From NCBI RefSeq assembly GCF_002592005.1, contig NZ_NVQF01000003.1:85619-149618 (forward strand): a stretch of 64,000 nucleotides of DNA, written 5' to 3'. The translations under genes and the position numbers were made by a program. The stretch is from Mycolicibacterium palauense (GTDB lineage Bacteria > Actinomycetota > Actinomycetes > Mycobacteriales > Mycobacteriaceae). Below the pieces are notes generated by a model, which did no database searches, was not told the DNA's origin, and was given only the letters and a program-made list of their open reading frames with translations. Numbering within the stretch: position 1 is the first letter of the stretch; the number at the start of each line of letters is the position of its first letter. This document shows positions 53,720-62,814 of this stretch, piece by piece.

Positions 53720-54889
53720 TCAGCGGTCCGGCCGCGGGCCCGTGGAATCGGGCAGCTCGCCGGGCGCGACGGTCTGCGGCGGCCCGACCTTCGCGGGTAG
53801 TGCCACCGCGGCGACGGCCAGCGCGGCGGCCAGCAGGCACACCACGGCGTAGAGCAGGCTGCCGGTCGGTGTCCCGTCGGACGTGCGGCCGTCGACGGCG
53901 GCGAAGTAGGCCGGCAGCGCGCTGAGCCACAGCCCGGCCAGGACGGCCAGATAGAGCGGCCCGAAGATCCGCACGAACGGGTTCGGCGCCTCCTCGCCGT
54001 ACCCGCCGCGTCGCCGGTACCACTGCTGGATGAGAACCGGGATCGCGATCCCGGCGACCACGGCCAGCTCGAGGCCGAAGATGACCGCCTGGGCCGTGGT
54101 GCGGGGGTTCGGGCCACCGAATACCGAGGTGGGAATGCTCAACACCACCAGCCCGAGCGGCACCAGCGCCCCGGCCAGCAGGGTGCGCCACGACAGCCGG
54201 AGCGCGCCCAGGGGCCGCCCGCGCCGGGCGGGTCGCCCGACCAGCAACATGACCAGGACGGTGACGACGACGGGCCCCAGTGTGGCGAAGATGAACATGC
54301 TGCTCATCGGCACCGACGCCAACATGGGGCGGTTGATCGGATTGTCGGTGTTCCAGGCCCACCAGCGCAGTTGCGGGCCCAGCTGGTCGAACACCTCGTA
54401 GAGGCAGTGGTGGACGAAACCGACGCAGATCGCCCCGATCACGAGGCCGCGATCCCGGAAGACCCCGAGGCTCCGCACGATCTCGTAGGCCAACGTGATC
54501 ACGGCCGGATACAGCGCCACGATGTAGAGCGGCAGGCGCTCGAACAGAAACTGCACGCTGAAGGCGTTGTGCACGAACACGACGCCGATCCGGTCTTCGA
54601 TACCGAAGGCGTTCGGGAAATACAGCGGAATCTCGATGCAGAACAGGTAGACGACGGTGGCCGCCCACAGCGCCAGGTTCGTCGGGTCACCGGCGCGGCG
54701 CAGCCGCCCGATCGAGTACCACAGCGCGGCCACCGCGACCGCGACCATCATCAGCTCCAGGACCGGCAGGGTCCAGTTGGACAGCGTCAGCGGGTTACGC
54801 AGGTCGAGAACGGCCGGCGCGTCCACGCAGCTGAAACCGCCCAGCCCGCGCGCGAGCTCGTCGAAGACCGAATTGCACTGTGTCGCCAT
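53720..54889 (-). CDS. Uncharacterised polytopic membrane protein
   Basis: 389 residues with about ten predicted transmembrane helices (first LPVLELMMVAVAVAALWYSI). Charged His/Glu motifs between helices (CIEIPLYFPNAFGIE; GFVHHCLYEVFDQLG) are noticeable and might bind a metal or a heme. Two cysteines in the N-terminal 21 residues. No family recognised with confidence. It is 10 bases downstream of the PF10118 paralogue and is presumably its partner or substrate-channel. Confidence 0.65.
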   Translation of the reverse strand: MATQCNSVFDELARGLGGFSCVDAPAVLDLRNPLTLSNWTLPVLELMMVAVAVAALWYSIGRLRRAGDPTNLALWAATVVYLFCIEIPLYFPNAFGIEDRIGVVFVHNAFSVQFLFERLPLYIVALYPAVITLAYEIVRSLGVFRDRGLVIGAICVGFVHHCLYEVFDQLGPQLRWWAWNTDNPINRPMLASVPMSSMFIFATLGPVVVTVLVMLLVGRPARRGRPLGALRLSWRTLLAGALVPLGLVVLSIPTSVFGGPNPRTTAQAVIFGLELAVVAGIAIPVLIQQWYRRRGGYGEEAPNPFVRIFGPLYLAVLAGLWLSALPAYFAAVDGRTSDGTPTGSLLYAVVCLLAAALAVAAVALPAKVGPPQTVAPGELPDSTGPRPDR

Positions 54890-54899
54890 GGAACCGGGA

Positions 54900-55814
54900 T
54901 CAGACCGTGGTCTCGGCGGTGTACCAGCGTGTGACGTCCCCGCCGGCGTCCCAGCGTCGGAACCAGCGATCGGCCAGCTCCGGCAGTGGTTCGTGCTCGG
55001 GATCGTGCATCGGGGTCTGGCTCAGCAGCACACGGACGGCGGCGGTGGCGATCTGGCGGCGGGGAACCGCGGCGAACGCCGCCGGTGGTGCCGAGGCCGC
55101 GGTGGTGAACGGCAGCCTCGCCCTGAGATTGTGGCGCAGTCCCGCCGCCGGCAGCAGCGTCCTGGCGTCGACGTGCCGATCCTCCAGCGGGACATGGGCG
55201 TTCACGCCGTCGGCGATGATCGACAGCACGCGCAGCAGGTGGCGCACCACGGCGGGCAGCGCCCCGAACCGGTACCACCGCTGCCCCACCACCGCGTCGT
55301 AGATGGTCAACGCCGAACTGCGGTGTTCGACCTCCTCGACGAAGTGCCAGATGAACAACGAGGCCACCCGCTCGTCGCCGGGGCGGAACAGGGTGGCCTC
55401 GTTGTCGAGCATCAGTTTGAAACTCGGCGTGAAGGTGGCCTCCAGGTCGGCGATGTAGGCCAGCCGGAACTTCAGCGAGCGGGCGTCGGTCAACTCGTCG
55501 AAGGCCGCCATCGCGGCGTCGAAGGTGTGCTGCAGCCCCGGGTAGGTGCGGATCAGGGCACTGACGTGCCTGCGGTGGGCGCTCGAGTGCTGCGCCTCCT
55601 GGCGCAGGAAGTCGGTGGCCTCGGCGGCCACCGCGGCATCGGTGATCGCCGGCCTGGCCTCCTGCACCGCGGCCACGATCATCTGCTCGAAGCACACGGC
55701 GATGATCGAGGTGGCGTTCATGAAGAAGGAGAACCCCGGGTTCTGCGGGTTCCACTGCCAGTCGACGCCGTCGGTGAAGTCGAACCGCGGCCGGCGCACC
55801 TGCAGCAGGCTCAC
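54900..55814 (-). CDS. PF10118 'metal-dependent hydrolase', candidate di-iron protein (copy C)
   Basis: 304 residues from GTG 55814. An ATG at 55853 would add 13 residues but lies inside the operator palindromes. Same four-part plan as the other copies: Glu in CFEQM, ExxH in QEAQHSSAH, Glu in LEATF, ExxH in EEVEHR. More divergent than copies A and B, and without an adjacent reductase; instead a membrane protein and a secreted protein follow. Divergent from a TetR gene. Confidence 0.82.
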   Translation of the reverse strand: MSLLQVRRPRFDFTDGVDWQWNPQNPGFSFFMNATSIIAVCFEQMIVAAVQEARPAITDAAVAAEATDFLRQEAQHSSAHRRHVSALIRTYPGLQHTFDAAMAAFDELTDARSLKFRLAYIADLEATFTPSFKLMLDNEATLFRPGDERVASLFIWHFVEEVEHRSSALTIYDAVVGQRWYRFGALPAVVRHLLRVLSIIADGVNAHVPLEDRHVDARTLLPAAGLRHNLRARLPFTTAASAPPAAFAAVPRRQIATAAVRVLLSQTPMHDPEHEPLPELADRWFRRWDAGGDVTRWYTAETTV

Positions 55815-55834
55815 CGCGCCGCCCCGTAACCGTC

Positions 55835-55875
55835 CATTGCACACAATGCACATCTTCGTGTCATGTGTGCATTGT
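55835..55875. promoter_or_regulatory. Inverted-repeat operator between PF10118 copy C and tetR
   Basis: CATTG-CACA-CAATG (55835-55848) is a perfect palindrome, and the longer arm ACAATGCACA (55843-55852) is mirrored by TGTGCATTGT at 55866-55875. Several GCATTGT half-sites are thus arranged over 41 bases between divergent genes, as expected for a TetR operator. Confidence 0.72.
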
Positions 55876-55904
55876 TTGTCGGTCGGGCGGTAGAGTCAAG
55901 GACC

Positions 55905-56495
55905 ATGGGACGAAAGGGGTGGGGAGGCGCGGCGCCCACGACCGACGCCGAGGCCCGCAAGCGGATCATCGACGCGACCCTGCGCATCGTGGACCGTCGT
56001 GGCGCCGCCAACACCACCGTCTCCGACGTCGCCGCCGACCTGGGCATCACCCGCCGCACGGTGTACCGGTATTTCACCGGCACCGAGGAGCTGTTCACCG
56101 CGGTCGCCGACGTGGCGCTGGAGAGCTTCGTCGCGCGGGTCGAATCGCTGACCGCGGACATGGACGTCGCCGCCCAGCTCGTCGAGGTCGTCGCCTACAT
56201 CGTCGAACAGCTCCCCCGGGAGCCGCAGCTGGCGCTGCTGCTGGCCAATGACCGCTCGCATTCGTTCAGCCGCAGCATGCTCGCGCCCGCCGAGATCGCG
56301 CGCTGCCGGGCGATTCTGCAGCACACCAACATCGACTGGGCCGTCCTGGGATATGACGACCGCACCATCGACGAACTCGTCGAATTCCTGCTCAGGATCA
56401 TCCAATCGATGGTCATCGCCCCCCCGCAGCCGCCGCGCTCGGGGGCCGAGCTGCGTGACTACCTGCGGCGCTGGGTGGGCCCGGCGCTGCGCTGA
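55905..56495 (+). CDS. TetR-family regulator
   Basis: 196 residues from ATG 55905 with aaggacc upstream; an in-frame ATG at 55863 lies inside the operator. Helix-turn-helix TTVSDVAADLGITRRTVYRY, preceded by RIIDATLRIVDRRGAANT. Divergent from PF10118 copy C across a palindromic operator, and 309 bases upstream of the second PF10118/reductase cassette, so it probably controls one or both. Confidence 0.88.
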   Translation: MGRKGWGGAAPTTDAEARKRIIDATLRIVDRRGAANTTVSDVAADLGITRRTVYRYFTGTEELFTAVADVALESFVARVESLTADMDVAAQLVEVVAYIVEQLPREPQLALLLANDRSHSFSRSMLAPAEIARCRAILQHTNIDWAVLGYDDRTIDELVEFLLRIIQSMVIAPPQPPRSGAELRDYLRRWVGPALR

Positions 56496-56804
56496 GCACC
56501 GGTGCCCGTCGGCTGCCGGCGCCGCGGCGGCCTGGTTTGGGGCCGCCCGGATCGGTCAATCCCGCCCCGATACCCGGATACCGGCTGCCGTTGCCGGTTC
56601 AGCCGGGCCGGTCAACTGAACAGACATTCCGAACAGCCTTTGCCCGCACCGCGGACCGTCGGTGCCGACCCACTCGGGCCGCCCGCGACGGGGCGCTGAC
56701 GACCAGGCCGATGACCAGGCCGATGACAAGTCTGTGACGACCACCGCGAAGCGGTGCCGCGAACGCACTCCGTTGTGTCAGGCTGCACCGAACAGGAGGG
56801 TGAA
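56496..56804. other. 309-base intergenic region upstream of cassette B
   Basis: No gene is supported. It contains a short tandem repeat gaccaggccgat x2 (about 56700-56723) and the promoter region of cassette B. The last bases hold the aggaggg Shine-Dalgarno (56794-56800) for the GTG at 56805. No copy of the GCATTGT half-site was noticed in it. Confidence 0.6.
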
Positions 56805-57716
56805 GTGGTAGCCGAGTACCGAACGGCCGACACCGCAACGGACGGGTTCGCCCCGGAAGAGGTCGCGCTGCGTCCGCGGCAGGTGCGGTTCGACTGGGAG
56901 GGCTCCCCGCTGCACTGGGTGCCCGGCGACCCCTACGGCGCGCACGCGGTGACCTCGCTGAACCTGTTCGTTCCCGTGGCCGAGCGCTGGTTCAGCCGGG
57001 TGCTGGTCGACGCGCTGGACCACGTGCGCGACGAGTTCATCCGGGAGGAGATCGTCGGCTTCATCGGCCAGGAGGCGGTGCACGCCGCCGGCCACGAACG
57101 GGTGCTGGTGGAGTATCTGCTGCGGCACGGCATCGATCCGGCGCCCTTCTCGCGCCAGCTCGACTGGGCGACCGGGCTCTACGACCAGGCCCTGTCGCGG
57201 ACCAGCCGGCGCAGCCGGCGCAAGGTGCTCGCGTCGGCGATCCACATCCTGTGCGCGGCCGAACACTTCACCGGCGTACTCGGGCACTGGGCGCTGAACA
57301 ACTCCTGGGACGAGCTGGGCGTCGACCCGGTGCTGGCCGACTTCTACCGCTGGCACGGGGCCGAGGAGGTCGAACACCGCCACGTCTCGTTCAACGTCGC
57401 CAAGTACTTCGGCATGGACTATCCGGCTCAGGCCGTGGCGGGCACCCTCGTCACGGTCATGGTGTTCGCGTTGGTGTTCCGGGGCACCAAGTTCCTGGTG
57501 CGTGCCGACCCCGCCCTGCCGAACCTGGGGTACGCCCGGCTGCTGTGCAAGCTGCGGGCGTCGAGCAGACGCGGCACCGTGCCCGGGCTGGGGTACCTCG
57601 CCACGTCGACCCTGCGGCTGCTGCGCCGGGACTACAGCCCGGTCGACGAGGGCAGCACCGCCCAGGCCGTCGCCTATCTGGCCGCCTCCCCCGCCGCGCG
57701 CGCCTTTCATGGGTGA
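56805..57716 (+). CDS. PF10118 'metal-dependent hydrolase', candidate di-iron protein (copy B)
   Basis: 303 residues from GTG 56805 (aggaggg 4 bases before). Glu in VAERWF, ExxH in GQEAVHAAGHE, Glu in AAEHFT, ExxH in EEVEHR, the same set as in copy A, to which it is close along its whole length (both end with STAQAVAYLA plus an Ala-rich tail). Overlaps the reductase gene by 8 bases. The first 30 residues are variable. Confidence 0.85.
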   Translation: MVAEYRTADTATDGFAPEEVALRPRQVRFDWEGSPLHWVPGDPYGAHAVTSLNLFVPVAERWFSRVLVDALDHVRDEFIREEIVGFIGQEAVHAAGHERVLVEYLLRHGIDPAPFSRQLDWATGLYDQALSRTSRRSRRKVLASAIHILCAAEHFTGVLGHWALNNSWDELGVDPVLADFYRWHGAEEVEHRHVSFNVAKYFGMDYPAQAVAGTLVTVMVFALVFRGTKFLVRADPALPNLGYARLLCKLRASSRRGTVPGLGYLATSTLRLLRRDYSPVDEGSTAQAVAYLAASPAARAFHG

Positions 57717-58866
57717 GCCCCGCAGGTCATCGTTGGTTCGCCGCGTCCGCGATCTGACCAGGCCCTACCCGGGTGATCCGCCCGCCGCGCTGAGCGGGCG
57801 GGCCCACCCGGACCTGTTCACCCGGGTGGCCGGCCTGGCCGTGCCGCACTTCGTGTCGCTGGTGGCGCGTCTCGGCGGTGACCGTGAGCTGCCCGAGCTG
57901 CCCGCCGCGGTCAACCGCCTGCCGGTGCGGGTCGTCGGCCGGCGCCGGGTGGCCGTCGACGCCGACGTGGTGGAGCTGCGGTTGGCCGCGCCCGACGGCG
58001 CGGCGCTGCCGCTCTGGCACCCCGGAGCGCATATCGACCTGGACCTGCCGTCCGGACGCACCCGGCAGTACTCGCTGTGCGGCGACCCCGCCGAGAAGCG
58101 CGAGTACCGCATCGCGGTGCGGCGCATCGCCGGAGGCGACGGATCGGGCGAGGTGCACGGCCTGCCGGTCGGTCAGACCGTCCGGATCAGCCGGCCCCGC
58201 AACGCGTTCATCATGGCGCTGCCGGGGGCGGGATCGCGGGCCCGCCGCCTGCGGTTCGTGGCGGGCGGGATCGGCATCACGCCGATTTTGCCGATGGTCC
58301 GCCTGGCCGAGCGCGCGGGGGTGCCCTGGTCGCTGTGCTACACCGGCCGGCACCGCGGCAGCCTGCCGTTTCTCGACGAGCTGTCGTCATTCGGCGACAA
58401 GGTCAGGGTGCGCACGGACGACGAAGCGGAGGGGCTGCCGTGCGCCGCCGAGCTCCTCGAGGGCGTCGACGAGCACACGGCGGTCTATGTCTGCGGTCCG
58501 GCGCCGATGATCGAGGCCGTGGGCCGGGCGGTTCCCGCCGAATCGGCCACCGAGCTGCACATCGAGCGGTTCACCGCGCTACCGGTCGTCGACGGCGCAC
58601 CCTTCGAACTCGAACTCGCCAGCAGCGCGCAGTTGATCGGGGTCGGCCGAACCCAGACGGCGCTCGCGGCCCTGCGGGCGGCCCGACCCACTATCGCCTA
58701 CTCCTGTCAGCAGGGGTTTTGCGGCACCTGCGTGCAGCGCGTCCTGGTCGGAGAGGTGGACCACCGCGACCGGATCCTCACCGACTGGCAACGCGAGCAG
58801 GGGCAGATGCTCGTCTGCGTGTCGCGGGCCAGGGCGCCCGGCGGGCGGCTGCTGCTCGACCTGTGA
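57709..58866 (+). CDS. PDR/VanB-type flavin-[2Fe-2S] reductase (copy B)
   Basis: 385 residues from ATG 57709. Motifs as in copy A: RQYSLCGDP, VAGGIGITPILPMV, VCGPAPM, and CQQGFCGTC with a further cysteine in MLVCVSRA. The N-terminal ~65 residues (with DLFTRVAGLAVPHFVSLVAR) differ from copy A. Complete NADH-flavin-[2Fe-2S] electron donor, encoded together with PF10118 copy B. Convergent with tex. Confidence 0.92.
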   Translation: MGEPRRSSLVRRVRDLTRPYPGDPPAALSGRAHPDLFTRVAGLAVPHFVSLVARLGGDRELPELPAAVNRLPVRVVGRRRVAVDADVVELRLAAPDGAALPLWHPGAHIDLDLPSGRTRQYSLCGDPAEKREYRIAVRRIAGGDGSGEVHGLPVGQTVRISRPRNAFIMALPGAGSRARRLRFVAGGIGITPILPMVRLAERAGVPWSLCYTGRHRGSLPFLDELSSFGDKVRVRTDDEAEGLPCAAELLEGVDEHTAVYVCGPAPMIEAVGRAVPAESATELHIERFTALPVVDGAPFELELASSAQLIGVGRTQTALAALRAARPTIAYSCQQGFCGTCVQRVLVGEVDHRDRILTDWQREQGQMLVCVSRARAPGGRLLLDL

Positions 58867-58900
58867 GCGACGCCGTTCAGCTTCCCAGCGCCGCCCGGGG

Positions 58901-61285
58901 TCACCGTCCGAAGCCGGCGTCGCGCAACGCCTGGGCCATCGAGCCGGCAGGCGCGTCGCGACGGCCGGCGTTCTTGGTGGCCTTGGGGTTTCGCCGTGGG
59001 GTGTTCCCGCTCTCGCGGGGCGGTGCACCCGCCCGGCCGGACCCCTTACTGCCGTCCCTGCCGCCGCCTTTCCCGCCGTTCTTCGCGCCCTCGGGTGTGT
59101 CGCCGAGCCGCAGACTCAACCCGATCCGCTGCCGGTCGACGTCGACATCGACGACCTTCACCCGCACCACCTGCCCGGAGCGCACCACCTCGTGCGGATC
59201 GGACACGAACCGGTCGGCCATCGCCGAGACGTGGACCAGCCCGTCCTGGTGCACCCCGACGTCGACGAAGGCGCCGAAGGCGGCGACGTTGGTCACCACA
59301 CCCTCCAGGACCATGCCCACCTTGAGGTCGGCGAGCTTCTCCACGCCGGCGGCGAAGGTGGCCGTGGTGAAGGCCGGCCGCGGGTCACGGCCCGGTTTCT
59401 CCAGCTCGGCGATGATGTCGGTGACGGTCGGGACGCCGAAACGGTCGTCGGCGAAATCGGCGGGCCGCAGCGTCCGCAACGTCGTGGCGTCGCCGATCAG
59501 CTCGGCCAGCGTCACGCTGGAGCGGTCGAGGATGCGCCGCACCACCGGATAGGCCTCGGGATGCACCCCGGAGGCATCCAGCGGGTCCTCGCCGCCGCGG
59601 ATGCGCAGGAAGCCCGCGCACTGTTCGAATGCCTTGGGGCCGAGCCGCGGCACGTCCAGAAGTGCGGTCCGGTTGCGGAACGGGCCCGTCTTGTCCCGGT
59701 GGGCGACGATGGCGGCGGCCAGGGTGTCCGAGACACCCGACACCCGGGCCAGCAGCGGCACCGAGGCCGTGTTGAGATCCACCCCGACGGCGTTCACCGC
59801 GTCCTCGACCACCGCGTTGAGACTGCGAGCCAGGGTGCCGGGGGTCACGTCGTGCTGGTACTGCCCGACACCGATCGATTTCGGCTCGATCTTGACCAGT
59901 TCGGCCAGCGGATCCTGCAGCCGGCGCGCGATGGACACCGCGCCCCGCAGCGTCACGTCGAGACCGGGCAGCTCCTGCGCCGCGTAGGCCGAGGCCGAAT
60001 ACACCGAGGCGCCGGCCTCGCTGACCATCGCCTTGGCGGGGGGCTTGGGGACCGCCGCGGTGCCCGCCGAGCGGATGTCGGCGATCACCTCGGTGGCCAG
60101 CGCGTCGGTCTCGCGCGACGCCGTTCCGTTCCCGATCGCGATCAACTCCACTCCGTGCCGTGCGATCAGTGCGCTGAGCGCCGCCTTGGCCGAATCCCAC
60201 TGCCGCTGCGGTTGATGCGGGTAGATCACACTGGTGTCGACGACCTTTCCGGTGCCGTCGACCACGGCCACCTTGACCCCGGTGCGGAAACCGGGGTCGA
60301 GCCCGAGCGTCGTGCGGTCACCGGCCGGGGCGGCCAGCAGCAGATCCTTGAGGTTGCGGGCGAAGACCGCCACCGCCTCCTCCTCGGCGCGCTGGCGCAG
60401 CCGGACGCGGGCGTCGACCCGCGCCGAGATCATCAGCCTGGTCCTCCACGCCCACTCCACGGCCGCGCCCAGCCAGGGGGTGGCCGCCGCGCGTGCGGTC
60501 AGGTCCACGCCGAGCGTGTCGGCGATCATCGCCTGGTAGGCGGCGTCCTCGCCGCCGTCGAAGGTGAGGGCGAGGACCTCCTCCTTCTCGCCGCGCATGA
60601 CCGCCAGCACTCGGTGCGAGGGCATCGTCTCCAGATCCTCGGCGAAGGCGAAGTAGTCGCGGAACTTCTGCGCGGCGGGGGTTTTCGCGACGTCCTCCGA
60701 CCAGGGTGTGGTGCGTAGCGTGCCCTGCGCCCAGAACCGCTCCCGGATGGCACCGACCAGCCCGGCGTCCTCGGCGGCCCGTTCGGCCAGGATGTGCCGT
60801 GCGCCGTCCAGGGCCGCGGCCGCATCGGCCACGTCCGGGCCGGTGAAGTCGGCGGCCGCCTGCTCGGGGAGCAGGGTGGGATCGGCCAGCAGGCGTTCCA
60901 ACAGGGGCTCAAGGCCGGCCTCCCGGGCGATCTGGGCCTTGGTCCGGCGTTTGGGCTTGTAGGGCAGGTAGATGTCCTCGACCCGGGCCTTGGTGTCTGC
61001 GGCCAGCAGCGCCGCCCGCAGGTCGTCGGTGAGTTTGCCCTGCTCCTCGATGGAGGCCAGCACCGCGGCCCGCCGGTCGTCGAGTTCGCGCAGATACGCC
61101 AGGCGCTCCTCGAGCGTGCGCAGCTGGTCGTCGTCGAGGCTGCCGGTGACTTCCTTGCGGTAGCGCGCGATGAACGGGACGGTGGCGCCCTCGTCGAGCA
61201 GTCGCACGGCGGCGGCGACCTGCCGTTCGGGGACCGCCAGTTCCTCAGCGAGACGGGCGTTTACGGGTTTGATAGTCGCGGTCAC
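58901..61285 (-). CDS. tex: Tex-family transcription accessory / RNA-binding protein
   Basis: 794 residues from GTG 61285. Tex_N helical domain (VPFIARYRKEVTGSLDDDQL), YqgF/RuvX-like domain (TLGLDPGFRTGVKVAVVDGT), helix-hairpin-helix segments (VSGVSDTLAAAIVAHRD) and a C-terminal S1 domain (GMVLEGVVTNVAAFGAFVDV; GLVHVS). The last ~65 residues are Lys/Arg/Gly-rich and disordered, longer than in many Tex proteins, ending MAQALRDAGFGR. Binds nucleic acids; in other bacteria linked to virulence gene expression and stress. The start overlaps the end of the upstream acyltransferase gene by 41 bases. Confidence 0.96.
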   Translation of the reverse strand: MTATIKPVNARLAEELAVPERQVAAAVRLLDEGATVPFIARYRKEVTGSLDDDQLRTLEERLAYLRELDDRRAAVLASIEEQGKLTDDLRAALLAADTKARVEDIYLPYKPKRRTKAQIAREAGLEPLLERLLADPTLLPEQAAADFTGPDVADAAAALDGARHILAERAAEDAGLVGAIRERFWAQGTLRTTPWSEDVAKTPAAQKFRDYFAFAEDLETMPSHRVLAVMRGEKEEVLALTFDGGEDAAYQAMIADTLGVDLTARAAATPWLGAAVEWAWRTRLMISARVDARVRLRQRAEEEAVAVFARNLKDLLLAAPAGDRTTLGLDPGFRTGVKVAVVDGTGKVVDTSVIYPHQPQRQWDSAKAALSALIARHGVELIAIGNGTASRETDALATEVIADIRSAGTAAVPKPPAKAMVSEAGASVYSASAYAAQELPGLDVTLRGAVSIARRLQDPLAELVKIEPKSIGVGQYQHDVTPGTLARSLNAVVEDAVNAVGVDLNTASVPLLARVSGVSDTLAAAIVAHRDKTGPFRNRTALLDVPRLGPKAFEQCAGFLRIRGGEDPLDASGVHPEAYPVVRRILDRSSVTLAELIGDATTLRTLRPADFADDRFGVPTVTDIIAELEKPGRDPRPAFTTATFAAGVEKLADLKVGMVLEGVVTNVAAFGAFVDVGVHQDGLVHVSAMADRFVSDPHEVVRSGQVVRVKVVDVDVDRQRIGLSLRLGDTPEGAKNGGKGGGRDGSKGSGRAGAPPRESGNTPRRNPKATKNAGRRDAPAGSMAQALRDAGFGR

Positions 61286-62615
61286 GCCGAGACCCTACCG
61301 AAGTGCCCTGACACCACCGGGCACCCACCACGCTCACCGCGAAACCCGCCAGCGCCGCCCACCCGGTGACATCGCCGAGGCCCTCCTTGGCGACCAGCAG
61401 CAACGCCACTCCCGCGGCGCACACCAGCGCTCCCGTCGCCGTCGCCCGGGTGCCGGTGGCGCGCGCGGGAGCGTCCCACCACGGCAGCCGACGGTGTTCG
61501 AGCGGGGACAGCAGCACGAACAGCGCCGCCATCACGACGGCGAAGACCACCGCCCGCAGGGCCAGCAACGCCCAGAAGCCCGGCGCGTCCACGTCGAAGG
61601 CGTCGAGCCCCACGGCGTGCAGACCCAGCGCGGCGACCGCAATCGCCGGGATGTGCCACAGGTAGAGCGTCATCGCACCCCCGTTGCCGAGCGCGACGAC
61701 CCGCCAGACCCGCGGGCGCGCCGCCCACCGCCGCACGGCCCCGGCGGCGGCGACGAACGCCAGCGACATCCAGACGCAGTGCAGGGCGAGCAGCAACGTC
61801 GGGGGCGACACGTTGGACACCCGCTCGGTGCCGGTGACCACCAGCGACACGTCGTAGACGGCGGTCCTGGCCAGCAGCACCTGCGCGGAGAGTGCGGCGG
61901 CGGCCAACACCAGCGCGGCGCGGGTGCTGACCAGCCGCCGCGCGTAGCCCACGCCGATGGCGACCGGGATCAGCCAGACGAACAGGAAGTTGGGGGCCCC
62001 GGCCTCGGGGGCGCCGATCGCGAAGCGGACCGCGTCGACGGCGCCGGTGCAGCACAGCAGGGCGGCCACGGTCAGGGCCGTGGCGGTGCCGCTGCGCAGC
62101 CGGGTCAGCAGCGGCACGAAGGCCAGTGTCACCAGGTAGACCCCGAGGAACCACAGCAGTGCCACCGATTCGCGGCCGAGGCGCTGCGCGGAGGCCGCGC
62201 CCAGCACCGCGTCGACGACCAGCAATGCCGACGCCCACACCGCCAGGTACCAGAACACCGGCCGGCACAGCCGCTGAGCGCGGGTGAACAGCCAGCTGCC
62301 CCAGGGGGTGCCCGCCCACCAGCCGTAGCCCCCGGCGGCCCCGCCGGCCAGGAAGAACAGCGGCATCACCTGCACGATCCAGGTGATCGGGGCCAGCGCG
62401 GGCAGTGCACCGAGCAGATTGCCGATCCGCAGGCCACCGGAGTCGATGGTGCCCAGCAGCAGTGCGCTGTGGCCGAACATGACCACGACGAGGGCCCCGA
62501 GGCGGGCGACGTCCACGGCGCGGTCACGCTCGCGGGTAAACCCGGGGGCGGGCGGACGGGCGGCGCCGGGCCGGGAGGCTGTCGGGGAGTCCGTCCCGGA
62601 GTCTGTGACTGACAT
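61245..62615 (-). CDS. Acyltransferase-3 family membrane protein
   Basis: 456 residues with about ten transmembrane helices. Acyltransferase_3 (AT3) features: an N-terminal DVARLGALVVVMFGHSALLL with the conserved His, VQVMPLFFLAGG, and a late LYLWHIPAIAV segment. AT3 proteins O-acylate sugars or lipids at the membrane. The C-terminus (SRRDRDYQTRKRPSR) is cytoplasmic and basic and is encoded over the first 41 bases of tex, so the two are coupled. Substrate unknown. Confidence 0.85.
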   Translation of the reverse strand: MSVTDSGTDSPTASRPGAARPPAPGFTRERDRAVDVARLGALVVVMFGHSALLLGTIDSGGLRIGNLLGALPALAPITWIVQVMPLFFLAGGAAGGYGWWAGTPWGSWLFTRAQRLCRPVFWYLAVWASALLVVDAVLGAASAQRLGRESVALLWFLGVYLVTLAFVPLLTRLRSGTATALTVAALLCCTGAVDAVRFAIGAPEAGAPNFLFVWLIPVAIGVGYARRLVSTRAALVLAAAALSAQVLLARTAVYDVSLVVTGTERVSNVSPPTLLLALHCVWMSLAFVAAAGAVRRWAARPRVWRVVALGNGGAMTLYLWHIPAIAVAALGLHAVGLDAFDVDAPGFWALLALRAVVFAVVMAALFVLLSPLEHRRLPWWDAPARATGTRATATGALVCAAGVALLLVAKEGLGDVTGWAALAGFAVSVVGARWCQGTSVGSRRDRDYQTRKRPSR

Positions 62616-62814
62616 GATCCCAGCGTGCCGGACTCACCGTGGGGGGTGGATGAGTAGGACTACCCGAGTAGTGGGGCGGGTTCGGCGCGCGTGGCCCGCG
62701 GATCGGGGCCTCGCCGGCGTCGGCTTCTCGACATCGTCGACAACGCACGTAACATGAGTCACATCCGAACAACCTGAACCATCGACGCCCGCGGGTGACT
62801 GGGAGACGTTGGAC

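Noticed and set aside
56540..56838. Small frames in the region between tetR and cassette B
   Set aside because: Low-complexity, mutually overlapping, no ribosome site; region treated as intergenic.
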